Assembly (NCBI GenBank): GCA_963728925.1
Contig: CAVSMB010000035.1
Coordinates: 1 to 64,000, forward strand
Direction: 5' to 3'
Length of the DNA: 64,000 bases
Origin: JBBPZA01 sp963728925
GTDB taxonomy: Bacteria; Actinomycetota; Thermoleophilia; Solirubrobacterales; Solirubrobacteraceae
How positions within the stretch are numbered: position 1 is the stretch's first letter; each line of letters begins with the position of its first letter. Made by a program: the position numbers and the translations under genes. Positions 44,773 through 61,533 of this stretch are shown in pieces. The notes below the pieces were generated by a model. That model made no database searches. It saw only the letters and a program-made list of their open reading frames with translations, and was not told the DNA's origin.

Positions 44773-45168
44773 CTAGCGCGCCTTGACGCCGTACTGCGAG
44801 CGGGCCTTCTTGCGGTCGCTGACGCCGGCGGCGTCGAGCGTCCCGCGGACCACCTTGTAGCGCACGCCCGGCAGGTCCTTGACGCGGCCGCCACGCACGA
44901 GGACGACGGAGTGCTCTTGGAGGTTGTGCCCCTCGCCGGGGATGTAGGCGGTGACCTCCATCTGGTTGGTCAGCCGCACGCGGGCGACCTTCCGCAGCGC
45001 CGAGTTGGGCTTCTTCGGGGTCGTCGTGTAGACGCGCGTGCACACGCCGCGCCGCTGCGGGGCGGCGACCCGCCGCTTGCGGCCCTTGCCGGACTTGAGG
45101 CCCGGCGTGGCGAGCTTCTTCTTGGGCGCGGTGCGGCCCTTGCGGACGAGCTGAGAGGTGGTCGGCAT
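44773..45168 (-). CDS. rpsL: 30S ribosomal protein S12
   Basis: A 131-aa decoding-site protein from ATG 45168 (MPTTSQLVRKGRTAPKKKLA). The two streptomycin-resistance lysines are present as in sensitive strains: TTTPKKPNSALRKVARVRLT and GVRYKVVRGTLD region. It is first of the str cluster; 224 bp without a clear gene lie upstream and should hold the promoter. Confidence 0.98.
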   Translation of the reverse strand: MPTTSQLVRKGRTAPKKKLATPGLKSGKGRKRRVAAPQRRGVCTRVYTTTPKKPNSALRKVARVRLTNQMEVTAYIPGEGHNLQEHSVVLVRGGRVKDLPGVRYKVVRGTLDAAGVSDRKKARSQYGVKAR

Positions 45169-45392
45169 GCGGCCGGGCATGATAGCGGCCCGCGGCCAAG
45201 CCGCCCCGCGGCGCTCCCGTGGATCGCGCCGCGGAGGTCGTGGCCGCGGTGGACGGGTACCCCAGATGGGTCTCCTGGACCCCCAGGGCCTCCCGGTCGC
45301 CGGCGTCGAGCAGGCCCGCAAGCTGCTCGACAGGCATCTCCCGACCAACGCGCTCATGGCGACGGGCGCGAGCAGCCCGTAGCCCGCGGCGT

Positions 45393-46529
45393 CTACGTCG
45401 CCGCCGCGGGTGACGCGGCCAGCGCCTCCTCGGCCGGGACGTAGTCAAGGCCGGTCGCCTCGGCCACGGGCTTGTAGGTGACCTGGCCCGCGGCGATGTT
45501 GACGCCGGGCACGAGGCCCGGGCTCGCCTGCAGCGCGCGGTCGACGCCAACCGTGGCGAGGTGCACGACGTAGGGCATCGTCGCGTTGGTCAGCGCGTAG
45601 GTCGAGGTGATCGGGACTGCGCCCGGCATGTTGGCCACGCAGTAGTGGGTGATCCCGTCGACCTCGTAGGTGGGGTCGGAGTGCGTCGTGGGGTGCGAGG
45701 TCTCGAAGCACCCGCCCTGGTCGATCGAGACGTCGACGAGCACGGCGTTGCGCTTCATCAGCCCGAGCTGCCGGCGCGTGACCACGTGGGGCGCCTTGGC
45801 GCCGTGCACCAGCACCGCGCCGATCACCAGATCGGCCTCGGGAAGGTGCTCCTCGATGGCCAGCGTCGACGCGTAGACCGTCGAGGCGCGCCAGTCCAGG
45901 AGGTTCTCCAGCTCGCGCAGACGATCGATGCTGCGGTCGAAGACGTAGGTCTCGGCCTGCATCCCCAGCGCGATGATCGCCGCGTTGAGCCCTACCACCC
46001 CGCCGCCGATGACCATCACCTTCGCGGCGGCCACGCCCGGCACCCCGCCGAGCAGGATCCCCCGCCCGCCCATCGGCTTCTCCAGCATGAACGCCCCGGC
46101 CTGGGTGGCGATCTTGCCCGCCACCTCGCTCATCGGCGCCAGCAGCGGCAGGCGGCCGTTGGAGTCCTCCACCGTCTCGTAGGCGATGCACGTCGCACCG
46201 CTGGCCACCAGGCCTCGCGTCAGATCCGGGTCGGGAGCCAGGTGCAGGTAGGTGAACAGCGTCTGCCCCGGCCGCAGCCGCGCGACCTCCTCGGTCTGCG
46301 GCTCCTTGACCTTCACCACCATCTCCGCCTCGCCGAACACGCCGTCGGCGTCGGCCACGATCGTCGCGCCCTGCGCTTCGTAGTCCGCGTCGAGGATCGC
46401 CGACCCGTCGCCCGCACCCGCCTGCACCAACACCTGATGGCCCACGTCGGCGAGCTCGCGCACCCCCGCGGGCGTCAACGCCACGCGGTACTCGTCCGCC
46501 TTGATCTCCGTCGGCACGCCGACCTTCAT
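45393..46529 (-). CDS. ald: Alanine dehydrogenase
   Basis: A 378-aa NAD-dependent enzyme that interconverts L-alanine and pyruvate plus ammonia. MKVGVPTEIKADEYRVALTP start, substrate-binding TYLHLAPDPDLTRGL, Rossmann VMVIGGGVVGLNAAIIALGM, active-site ASTLAIEEHLPEADLVIGAV and YCVANMPGAVPITSTYALTN. It overlaps the next gene (ATGA). In this cluster it would return alanine produced by the aminotransferase to pyruvate. Confidence 0.96.
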   Translation of the reverse strand: MKVGVPTEIKADEYRVALTPAGVRELADVGHQVLVQAGAGDGSAILDADYEAQGATIVADADGVFGEAEMVVKVKEPQTEEVARLRPGQTLFTYLHLAPDPDLTRGLVASGATCIAYETVEDSNGRLPLLAPMSEVAGKIATQAGAFMLEKPMGGRGILLGGVPGVAAAKVMVIGGGVVGLNAAIIALGMQAETYVFDRSIDRLRELENLLDWRASTVYASTLAIEEHLPEADLVIGAVLVHGAKAPHVVTRRQLGLMKRNAVLVDVSIDQGGCFETSHPTTHSDPTYEVDGITHYCVANMPGAVPITSTYALTNATMPYVVHLATVGVDRALQASPGLVPGVNIAAGQVTYKPVAEATGLDYVPAEEALAASPAAAT

Positions 46530-47656
46530 GCTGGCTCCTCCTCTGGGACGTGTTCCGAGACCTCGAAGACGCATCCGCGCGAGGCGAGCTCGGCGGCCAG
46601 CGCGTCGAAGGGAAGCACTCGCTCGGGCGGCAGGGCGCCCGCCGGCGGCATGCCCGGCATCGCTGCGCCGATGAGCTCGCCGCGGGCGAGCAGGCGCACC
46701 GCGGCGGCGGCCACGGACGCCGTCGAGACGATCCCGCCGCCCAGGCCCCAGGCCTCGTGGGGTCGGGTGTGGGCGGTCGCCGTCACGGCCACCGCGTCGC
46801 CTTCGCGCCGGCCGGTGACCAGCACGTGCTGGGCCGAGTGCGAGTCGGCCGAGGGCGGCGCCGGGCGGATCGCGTCGACCTCCTCCGCCGGCCGCCCGGC
46901 GAGCTCACGCAGCGCGTCGAGCACCGGTGGGGAAAGCGAGAGCCGGAAGTCGGCGTTGCGGGCGCGCAGGCTGGTGCGCAGCGTGAGCACCTCGGAGTGC
47001 AGGGTGTAGATCGAGTCGCGCTCGCCGATCGGCTCGGGAAAGGGGATCGGCCCGCCGTCGGTGAGCGGATCGACCTCCTCAGCCCGCCCGTCGCGGAAGA
47101 CGACCGGCGCGACGGTGATCTCGTCGATGAGCGTGCGCAGCGCGTAGGGGGTCGAGAGCCCGGCCGGCGGCGACAGGTCGAGCCCCGCCGAGGAGGTCCG
47201 CACGGTCTCGACCTCGTCCATCCGCGCCGCCGCGCGCGCGGCCATCACGTTGGTCTTGCCCGGGCCTGCCCCTGCGCCAAGCAGCGCCAGCAGCCCGCGC
47301 TCCTCGAAGGCGGGCCCGAGCTCGAGCTGGCGCTCGGTCATGTGGTAGAGCCCGCCGAGGTCGACGTAGGAGCAGCCCGCGGCCAGCGAGGCGTCCATGG
47401 CGTGGAGGTTCAGGCGGTAGCTCGCGGCGTTGACCAGCACGCCGCAGCCCTCCAGCGCGAGGGTCAGCGCCTGGCGGTCGGCCGCGTCGACCGCCGCCGC
47501 CTCGCCGCGGCCGGCGCCGTGCGCCTCGGCGACCGCGCGCACGCGCTCGTGGTCGAGGTCGAGCAGCACGAGGCCGTCGACCTCGGGCGACTCGGCGAGG
47601 TCGCGGACGATCGCGGGCGCGATCGTCCCGCCCGCCCCCAGCACTGCGACCCTCAC
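46526..47656 (-). CDS. Saccharopine-dehydrogenase-like NAD(P)-binding protein
   Basis: A 376-aa protein from GTG 47656. Rossmann motif VAVLGAGGTIAPAIVRDLAE, then LVLLDLDHERVRAVAEAHG, GVLVNAASYRLNLHAMDASL, CSYVDLGGLYHMTERQLEL and GAGAGPGKTNVMAARAAARM. Homologues in this fold act as lysine-ketoglutarate or carboxyspermidine-type reductases or as poorly known amino-acid dehydrogenases. It lies between the PucR-type gene and ald, overlapping ald by 4 bp, so a role in the same amine/amino-acid pathway is likely. Confidence 0.8.
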   Translation of the reverse strand: MRVAVLGAGGTIAPAIVRDLAESPEVDGLVLLDLDHERVRAVAEAHGAGRGEAAAVDAADRQALTLALEGCGVLVNAASYRLNLHAMDASLAAGCSYVDLGGLYHMTERQLELGPAFEERGLLALLGAGAGPGKTNVMAARAAARMDEVETVRTSSAGLDLSPPAGLSTPYALRTLIDEITVAPVVFRDGRAEEVDPLTDGGPIPFPEPIGERDSIYTLHSEVLTLRTSLRARNADFRLSLSPPVLDALRELAGRPAEEVDAIRPAPPSADSHSAQHVLVTGRREGDAVAVTATAHTRPHEAWGLGGGIVSTASVAAAAVRLLARGELIGAAMPGMPPAGALPPERVLPFDALAAELASRGCVFEVSEHVPEEEPA

Positions 47657-47666
47657 GCGCCCGGCC

Positions 47667-49373
47667 TCACGCGCCCACCAGCTCGCGCCCGCGCAGGGCA
47701 AGCCAGAACTCGATGCGGTCGCGGGCCGAGCTCAGGCTGCGACCGGTCAGCTCCTCGACGCGGCGGATGCGGTAGCGCAGCGTGTGGCGGTGGCAGAATA
47801 GCGCCCGCGCGGCCCGCTCCCACTGCCCGTTGCACTCGATGAAGACCTCGAGCGAGCGCATGAGCTCGCCGCCGTAGTGGCCGTCGCCCGCTTCGATCGG
47901 CCCGAGGATCGAATCGCAGAAGAGGCGCAGGGCGTCGTCGTCCTGGAGCGAGAGCAGGAGCTGGAAGGAGCCGAGGTCGCGATACGTAGCCACGCCTCCA
48001 TGGTCGGCGCGCGAGGCCCCGTTGCCGTCGCTCGACGCCGCGGTGGCGTGGCGGTTGGCCGGCGCCGCACTCGCGTGGCCGTTTCCCGGCGCGACCCCGT
48101 CGTGGCCCGCGAGCGCCTGCGCCTCGAGCGCGCACCGCGCCTCGTGGAAGGCGCGCCGGGCGTCGCCGGCCGCCACGGCGCGGCCGGCGCCGGCGTCCAC
48201 TGGGATCCCCAGCCGCGCGCTGACCGCAGCGCGCAGGCGCTCGGCCGCCGGGAAGAGCTCCTCCTCGTCGAGGCCCGGGACGAGCGCGCACACCAACCCG
48301 TTCGCCGACGCGACCAGGCCCGGCAGCGCCTCTTCGCGCAGGGCCGCCATGAGCGTCGCCTCACCGTCCGGCGGGCGCCACGAGGGCGCGTCCGGGGAGG
48401 CGAGCACGACGGCGCCCACGCGGTCGCCGAGACCGAAGGGCTCCAGGCGCCGCGCGAGCTCCGCGCCCGCCAGGTCGCCGCGCATCACGCCGGAGAGGAC
48501 CTCGCCTGCCAACCGCTGCTCGGTGTCCTCGGCCACCCGCTGGCGCAGCAGCTCCAGGGCCACGATGGTCACCGCCTGGTGGAGCACGAGGCGGTCGAAC
48601 TCCGACAGCCCGCCGGCGTCCTTGGCGCCCACGAGCCACGCGCGCGGAACGGCGCCACTGGAGTCCGGCGTGCCGGTCGCCGCGACGGGAAGCGCCAGCG
48701 CCCGGGGGCCGAGCTCGCCCTCGCCGGCGGCGAGGCTCGTGTCGGGCATGAAGCCGCGACGCTTGCCCTCGCTCGTGCGACGGCGCAGCTCGTCGCCGAG
48801 CGCCGCCGCGGCCTCGTCGGGGACGGGGAGCCGGAAGTCGCGCTCGGCGAGCGGTTCGCCACGCGCGCCGAAGACCAGCGCGGGGCCGCCGATGAGCGCA
48901 GCGACCGCCGCGACGACAGCGTCGAGCCCTCCCTCGGTGAGCACGATGCGCTCGAGGCGCTCGTGCGCGGCGATCGAGCGCTGGAGCACCGCGTAGTGCT
49001 CGTTCACCAGACGCGCGAAGGCCTTCTCGGTGATCGCGATGAACGGGACGTCGTAGGGGACTTCGAAGAGCGGCAGGCCGCGCTCGTGCGCCGCCTCGCG
49101 CAGCGGCGGGGGCACCTCCGCGTGCGAGAAGCCCGTCCCGAAGCCGACCCCGGCGAGCTGATGGTCGGCGAGGCGCTCGGCGAAGGCTCGCTGCTCCTCG
49201 GGGCCCGAGAGCTGCAGGCCCGTCGTCAGCAGCAGCTCGCCTCCCGACAGCCACGGCGTCGGGTCGGGCAGCTCGGAGATGTGCACCCAGCGCACGGGCA
49301 TGTCGAGCCCCTGCTCGCCGGCGAGCAGCTCGACGGCGTCTATGTCACGTAGCAGCTCGCGGACGGACAGCAC
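47667..49373 (-). CDS. PucR-family transcriptional regulator
   Basis: A 568-aa regulator. N-terminal PucR domain (about 1-125): MLSVRELLRDIDAVELLAGE, VHISELPDPTPWLSGGELLL, GFGTGFSHAEVPPPLREAAH. A central GGDEF-like/CdaR segment follows, with an Asn/Ala/His-rich insert (about 440-480, HASAAPANRHATAASSDGNG) that looks recently expanded. C-terminal HTH (about 510-565): FIECNGQWERAARALFCHRH and TLRYRIRRVEELTGR. Such regulators control purine, GABA, polyamine or proline catabolism. It lies immediately upstream of the dehydrogenase genes on the same strand. Confidence 0.9.
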   Translation of the reverse strand: MLSVRELLRDIDAVELLAGEQGLDMPVRWVHISELPDPTPWLSGGELLLTTGLQLSGPEEQRAFAERLADHQLAGVGFGTGFSHAEVPPPLREAAHERGLPLFEVPYDVPFIAITEKAFARLVNEHYAVLQRSIAAHERLERIVLTEGGLDAVVAAVAALIGGPALVFGARGEPLAERDFRLPVPDEAAAALGDELRRRTSEGKRRGFMPDTSLAAGEGELGPRALALPVAATGTPDSSGAVPRAWLVGAKDAGGLSEFDRLVLHQAVTIVALELLRQRVAEDTEQRLAGEVLSGVMRGDLAGAELARRLEPFGLGDRVGAVVLASPDAPSWRPPDGEATLMAALREEALPGLVASANGLVCALVPGLDEEELFPAAERLRAAVSARLGIPVDAGAGRAVAAGDARRAFHEARCALEAQALAGHDGVAPGNGHASAAPANRHATAASSDGNGASRADHGGVATYRDLGSFQLLLSLQDDDALRLFCDSILGPIEAGDGHYGGELMRSLEVFIECNGQWERAARALFCHRHTLRYRIRRVEELTGRSLSSARDRIEFWLALRGRELVGA

Positions 49374-49389
49374 GGCGCGACGGCTGGGG

Positions 49390-50769
49390 CTAGCTGACGT
49401 TCATGCGCTCCGAGGCCTCTTCGAGGACGGGTCGCAGGACCGCCTCGATCTCCTCGAAGTGCTCGGGGCCGGCGATGAGCGGGGGCGAGAGCTGCACGAC
49501 GGGATCGCCGCGGTCGTCCGCACGACAGATCAGCCCGCGACGGAAGAGCTCGCCGGACAGGTAGCCGCGCAGCAGCGTCTCGGACTCCGCGTCGCTGAAG
49601 CTCTCCTTGGTCTCGCGGTTCTTGACGAGCTCGATGGCGTGGAAGTAGCCCGCGCCACGGACGTCGCCGACGATCGGGATGTCGCGCAGGCCCTCGAGCA
49701 TGCCGCGCAGGACAGGCTCGTTGGTCCGGACGTTGTCGAGGATCTCCTCGCGCTCTAACACGTCGAGGTTCGCCATCGCCACGGCGCACGCCATGGGGTG
49801 CCCGGCGAAGGTGAACCCGTGGGTGAAGCTCGCCGTGCCGTGCGAGAAGGGCTCGAAGACGCGGTCGGAGGCGAGCAGCGCGCCCATCGGCGCGTAGGCG
49901 CTCGTGATGCCCTTGGCCGTCGTGATGAGGTCGGGCTGGTAGTCGAAGCGCTGCGCCCCGAACCACTCGCCCAGACGGCCGAAGGCGCAGATCACCTCGT
50001 CGGAGATGAAGAGCACGTTGTACTCGTCGCAGATCTCGCGCACGCGCTGGAAGTAGCCCTCGGGCGGGACGAAGCAGCCGCCGGCGTTCTGGACCGGCTC
50101 GAGGATCACCGCGGCCACGGTGTCGGGGCCCTCGAACTCGATGCGCGCGGCGATGCTCTCGACGATCGTGTCCTCGGTCACCCCGGGCTTGAGCCGGTAG
50201 GTGTTGGTGTTGAGCACGTGCACGCCGCCGGGGGTGAGCGGCTCGAAGTCCTCGCGCAGGGCGGTGATGCCGGTCGCGGAGAGAGCGCCGAGCGAGGTCC
50301 CGTGGTAGGCGATCTCGCGCGCGACGAGCTTCGTCTTGCGCGGGTTGCCGGTGAGCTTGTGGTACTTGCGCGAGAGCTTGATGGCGGACTCGACCGCCTC
50401 GCTGCCGCCGCTCGTGAAGAACACGCGGTTGATGTCGCCGGGGGCGAGCGAGGCGAGCCGCGCCGAGAGCTCGATCGCCGGTGGGTGGGCGTAGGACCAG
50501 TTCGTGAAGTAGTCCAGGTCAGCGGCCTGGTCGGCGCCCGCCTGGGCGACCTCGCGACGGCCGTGGCCGATGTTCACGCAGAACAGCGAGGAGAGCCCGT
50601 CGAAGTAACGGCGGCCGTGCTCGTCCCAGACGTAGCAGCCTTCCGCCCGCGAGATGATCGGGACGTCGGCGTGCTGGTAGGAGCCCATGCGCGTGAAGTG
50701 CATCCACAGATGGCGCTTGGCCAGCTCCTGGAGCTCGCTCGCGGTTGCCTTTGCCTGAGTGGTGGCCAT
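49390..50769 (-). CDS. Class III omega-amino-acid:pyruvate-type aminotransferase
   Basis: A 459-aa PLP enzyme from ATG 50769, preceded by GGGGAGG (MATTQAKATASELQELAKRH). Conserved VFFTSGGSEAVESAIKLSRK (phosphate loop), AYHGTSLGALSATG, LEPVQNAGGCFVPPEGY, DEVICAFGRLGEWFGAQRFD, and the catalytic Lys in DLITTAKGITSAYAPMGALL. The family transfers amino groups of beta-alanine, GABA, putrescine or taurine to pyruvate. With ald and PucR beside it, an amine-degrading pathway with alanine cycling is the best guess; the substrate is not determined. Confidence 0.9.
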   Translation of the reverse strand: MATTQAKATASELQELAKRHLWMHFTRMGSYQHADVPIISRAEGCYVWDEHGRRYFDGLSSLFCVNIGHGRREVAQAGADQAADLDYFTNWSYAHPPAIELSARLASLAPGDINRVFFTSGGSEAVESAIKLSRKYHKLTGNPRKTKLVAREIAYHGTSLGALSATGITALREDFEPLTPGGVHVLNTNTYRLKPGVTEDTIVESIAARIEFEGPDTVAAVILEPVQNAGGCFVPPEGYFQRVREICDEYNVLFISDEVICAFGRLGEWFGAQRFDYQPDLITTAKGITSAYAPMGALLASDRVFEPFSHGTASFTHGFTFAGHPMACAVAMANLDVLEREEILDNVRTNEPVLRGMLEGLRDIPIVGDVRGAGYFHAIELVKNRETKESFSDAESETLLRGYLSGELFRRGLICRADDRGDPVVQLSPPLIAGPEHFEEIEAVLRPVLEEASERMNVS

Positions 50770-50940
50770 GTCGCCTCCCCGTTCGTCGTGCTTCGCCCGT
50801 ATGGACAACGGTACCCGGTCCCCGCGCGGGCTTCACCAGCCTGGTGGGCGAACGGCCCGCGAGCTCGTTGGCCGGATCGGCGTAGAGGGCCCTTGTCCGG
50901 GGCGGGACGAACTCGGGTGCGCAAGATACGCTCGCCGCCG

Positions 50941-51755
50941 ATGACCTCGACCACGACCGGCTCCATGACCCTCGACCACGACCGGCGCGGCTCGGGTGAG
51001 GCGCTCGTGCTCCTCCACGGACTCGGCTCGCGCTGGCCGATGTGGCGGCCGGTGCTCGACCGCCTTGCGGCCGAGCGCGAGGTCGTGTCGGTCAGCCTTC
51101 CGGGCTTCGGCCGCTCGGCGCCGCTGCCCGAGGAGGTCGAGCCCTCACCGCAGGCCCTCGCCGACGCGGTCGCCGCCTTCGCCGGCGGCCTCGGGCTCGA
51201 GCGCCCCCACGTCGCCGGCAACTCGCTCGGCGGCTGGGTGGCGCTCGAGCTCGCCAAGACCGGCCGGGCGCGCTCCGCGACCGGCCTCTGCCCTGCGGGC
51301 TTCTGGCTCTCGCGCCGCGAGCTCGGGTTCGTCGACCAGTCGCTCATCAACGTCCGCGCCGTGCCGCGGCGCGGGCGGCGCGGGGCGCCGCTCCGCAGAT
51401 CGCCCGGACGGCAGTCGGGCGTCGCGCGGCGGTCTGGCAGATGATGGCCCGCGGCGATCGCGTGCCGCCGGAGGTGATCGTCGAGGACCTGACCAGCCTC
51501 GCCGAGTCGCCCGGCTTCGACGCGACCCGCGAGGCGATGGCGAAGCGCCGCTTCGAGCCGGCGCAGATCGACGTCCCGGTGACCGTTGCCTGGGCGGAGA
51601 AGGACCACCTGCTGTTGCCCCGTGACGCCGGCCGCGCGCGCCGCCTCCTCCCCCGCGCCGTCCACCTCACCCTCCACGGCTGCGGCCACCTGCCGACGTG
51701 GGACGACCCCGAGCAGGTCGCGCGCGTCCTGCTCGAGAGCTCGTCGAGGGGCTGA
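50941..51755 (+). pseudogene. Alpha/beta hydrolase, frameshifted
   Basis: From ATG 50941 the frame shows LVLLHGLGSRWPMWRPVLDR, VSVSLPGFGRSAPLPEEVEP and the nucleophile elbow VAGNSLGGWVALELAKTGRA. Near 51370, in a very GC-rich run, the coding potential moves to another frame, which has VWQMMARGDRVPPEVIVEDL, FDVPVTVAWAEKDHLLLP-like sequence and the catalytic-His region TLHGCGHLPTWDDPEQVARV to 51755. The full protein would have about 271 aa. It is either a genuine frameshift or a sequencing error in a GC run. Confidence 0.8.
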
Positions 51756-51803
51756 CTCAGCGCCGGGGTCGCCGCACGGTGCGATGCGGCGAAGAGGCGT
51801 CGA

Positions 51804-52688
51804 TCAGGCCGGTGCTGAGGCCGGCGCCTGCCCGGTCGCGCGGACGGGCGCGGGGGTGAGGGCCGAGGCGACGCAGACCATGATGAAAGCGGCGGCCTGC
51901 ACGACGATGCCGATCGCGTCACCGGGCATCGGGTCGCCGAAGACGAGGATGCCGCCGGCGATGCAGGAGATGTTGGCGGCAGTGCCCGTCATGGCGATGA
52001 CCGGGACCGCCTCGCCGTCCTGGAGGCCGCGGGCGGAGGCGTAGAAGGCCGCGACGCTCGCCACGACCGCGACGGCGATCCACGGGCCCAGGCCCGCGAG
52101 CCCGCCCGCGCCGCCGATCAGACCGGTGATCGCCTTGATGGCGACGTCGGAGACCCCGAAGAGGACGCCCGCTGCGGCGCCGAGCATGACGCCGTGGTGC
52201 TCCTCGCGCCCGCCCATGTGCTTGCCCATGATGAGCAGCGCGCCGATGCCGACCAGCGCGGCCTCGAAGGCGATCATCGACGCCTCGGAGAAGTGCGAGT
52301 GGGCCCCGGTGTGGTGGGGCAGGGTGATCGCGATGAGGGCCAGCCCGGTGGCGGTGAGCCCGACGCCCACCCACTGGCGCGGCCCGACCTGGAAGCCGAA
52401 CAGGCGCTCGGCCATCACGGCGAGGAGGACGATCCCGCCCGAGAGGACGGCCTGCACCACCGACATCGGCGCGAGCGCGAGCGCGGCGACATGCAGGCCC
52501 CACGCCGCTGTGGCGACGGCCATGCCGATCGCGAACCAGCGCGAGGAGAACAGCCCCACCGCGCTGCGGACGGGGTGGCGCACGTCGACGTGCGGCGCAG
52601 CGCACGCGCCCCGGTGCTTGTAGAGGAAGCCGAGGTTCGTCGCGAAGGCGCAGCCGAGCGCGAGCAGGATGCCGAGTTGAAGCGTCAC
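51804..52688 (-). CDS. DMT-superfamily (EamA/NIPA-like) membrane protein
   Basis: A 294-aa protein with nine or ten transmembrane helices arranged as two EamA-like halves. MTLQLGILLALGCAFATNLG opens the first; APMSVVQAVLSGGIVLLAVM and MLGAAAGVLFGVSDVAIKAI are in the repeats. A His-rich loop (LPHHTGAHSHFSE) and EEHHGV lie between helices, which could bind divalent metal. A Mg2+-transporter-like (NIPA) or small-metabolite exporter role is possible. Substrate unknown. Confidence 0.75.
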   Translation of the reverse strand: MTLQLGILLALGCAFATNLGFLYKHRGACAAPHVDVRHPVRSAVGLFSSRWFAIGMAVATAAWGLHVAALALAPMSVVQAVLSGGIVLLAVMAERLFGFQVGPRQWVGVGLTATGLALIAITLPHHTGAHSHFSEASMIAFEAALVGIGALLIMGKHMGGREEHHGVMLGAAAGVLFGVSDVAIKAITGLIGGAGGLAGLGPWIAVAVVASVAAFYASARGLQDGEAVPVIAMTGTAANISCIAGGILVFGDPMPGDAIGIVVQAAAFIMVCVASALTPAPVRATGQAPASAPA

Positions 52689-52835
52689 GTACGGGTGGAG
52701 GTGCGTGGAGACGACCCGGGGGCCGCGAGCCGATCGATGTGGGTCACATCGACTCGCCGTCGTTGTCGCGTCACGTTCCGCGGGTCGAGATGCGTCACCC
52801 TAGCGCCTCCGAGTGCCGAAGGTCGCGTATCAATC

Positions 52836-53419
52836 GTGACAAAACGCCCTGCAAATAAAGAAATCCCTGCACTCCTCGTCGACATAGATGGCGTGATCTC
52901 GCTCTTCGGCTTCCCGCGCGGCGGCTCGCCGGCGGGTCCGGGCGCCGCGCGTCCGCCCGGCACATGGGTAACGGTGGACGGCATCGTCCACTTCCTTTCG
53001 GAGCAGGCCGGTCGCCACCTCCTCGTCCTGGCCGAGCACTTCGAGCTCGTCTGGTGCTCGGGCAGGGAGGAGAAGGCGAACGAGTACCTGCCCAGGGCCC
53101 TTGGCATACCCGATCCGCTGCCATACCTCACCTTCGGACCCGACCACGCGCCGCCGAGCGCGAGCCGCGCCCCGACCGCGGGTGACCAATCGCTCCCGGA
53201 CGGCGCGTCCGCCGCCACTGGAAGCTGGACGCCATCGACGCCTGGGCCGGCCAGGACCGCCCGCTCGCATGGCTGGACGACGCCTTCCACGACAGCTCGC
53301 ATCTCTGGGCCGCCAGTCGACCCGGGCCGACGCTGCTCGTCGCAACCGAGCCGGCGACCGGCCTGACCGACCGCGAGCGCGACGCGCTCCTGGGCTGGGT
53401 GGGCGTGGCGACGGGCTGA
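52836..53419 (+). pseudogene. HAD-superfamily hydrolase, frameshifted
   Basis: From GTG 52836: VTKRPANKEIPALLVDIDGV (motif I), ISLFGF, VDGIVHFLSEQAGRHLLVLA, FELVWCSGREEKANEYLPRA. The frame is lost between about 53150 and 53210. The C-terminal half continues in another frame: HWKLDAIDAWAGQDRPLAWL, DDAFHDSSHLWAASR (motif IV acidic pair), and GLTDRERDALLGWVGVATG to TGA 53419. An intact relative would have about 195 aa. Confidence 0.78.
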
Positions 53420-53448
53420 TCGCATGGCGAAACGGGCGCCGCGGCTCG

Positions 53449-53506
53449 CTGATCGCGCGCGAAAGGGGCGCCCCGGCGCAACGCCGGAGCGCCCCTGCGC
53501 GATCAG
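53449..53506 (-). terminator. Large stem-loop terminating rpoC
   Basis: An outer stem CTGATCGCGC/GCGCGATCAG (53449-53458, 53497-53506) encloses an inner GGGGCGC/GCGCCCC plus CCGGCG/CGCCGG stem with a CAA loop. It starts 3 bp after the rpoC stop. A short TTTC follows the inner stem on the minus strand. Confidence 0.75.
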
Positions 53507-53509
53507 GTG

Positions 53510-57616
<4,107 letters not shown>

Positions 57617-57625
57617 GGGAATCCT

Positions 57626-61258
<3,633 letters not shown>

Positions 61259-61533
61259 GGCGGCGACTCCTCGGAACGTCGAGAGGGCTAGGACGGGCGC
61301 TCGAAAGCGCGACCGATCAAGATAGCACAGGGGTATGCGGACCCCAGGAGGGCACTCGGCGCTCACGGACCCCGCCCTGGGCGAGCCGCGTATGTGGCGC
61401 GGTCGCCGGCTTTGTGGGCGGCTTCGACTATCGGCCGGCGGCGGCAGTGTAGCCCGTTTCCAGGCCTGTTGCCACCTGGGCGGGCGAGGCGAGCTTACCC
61501 CGGCGGCGAGGCGAGCTTGCCCGTGGGGCGTCT

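Noticed and set aside
45181..45392. Short plus-strand frame with protein-like stretch GLPVAGVEQARKLLDRHLPT
   Set aside because: Composition is suggestive, but there is no family match by eye, no supported start, and it covers the expected str promoter region. A lost gene end is possible but not supportable.
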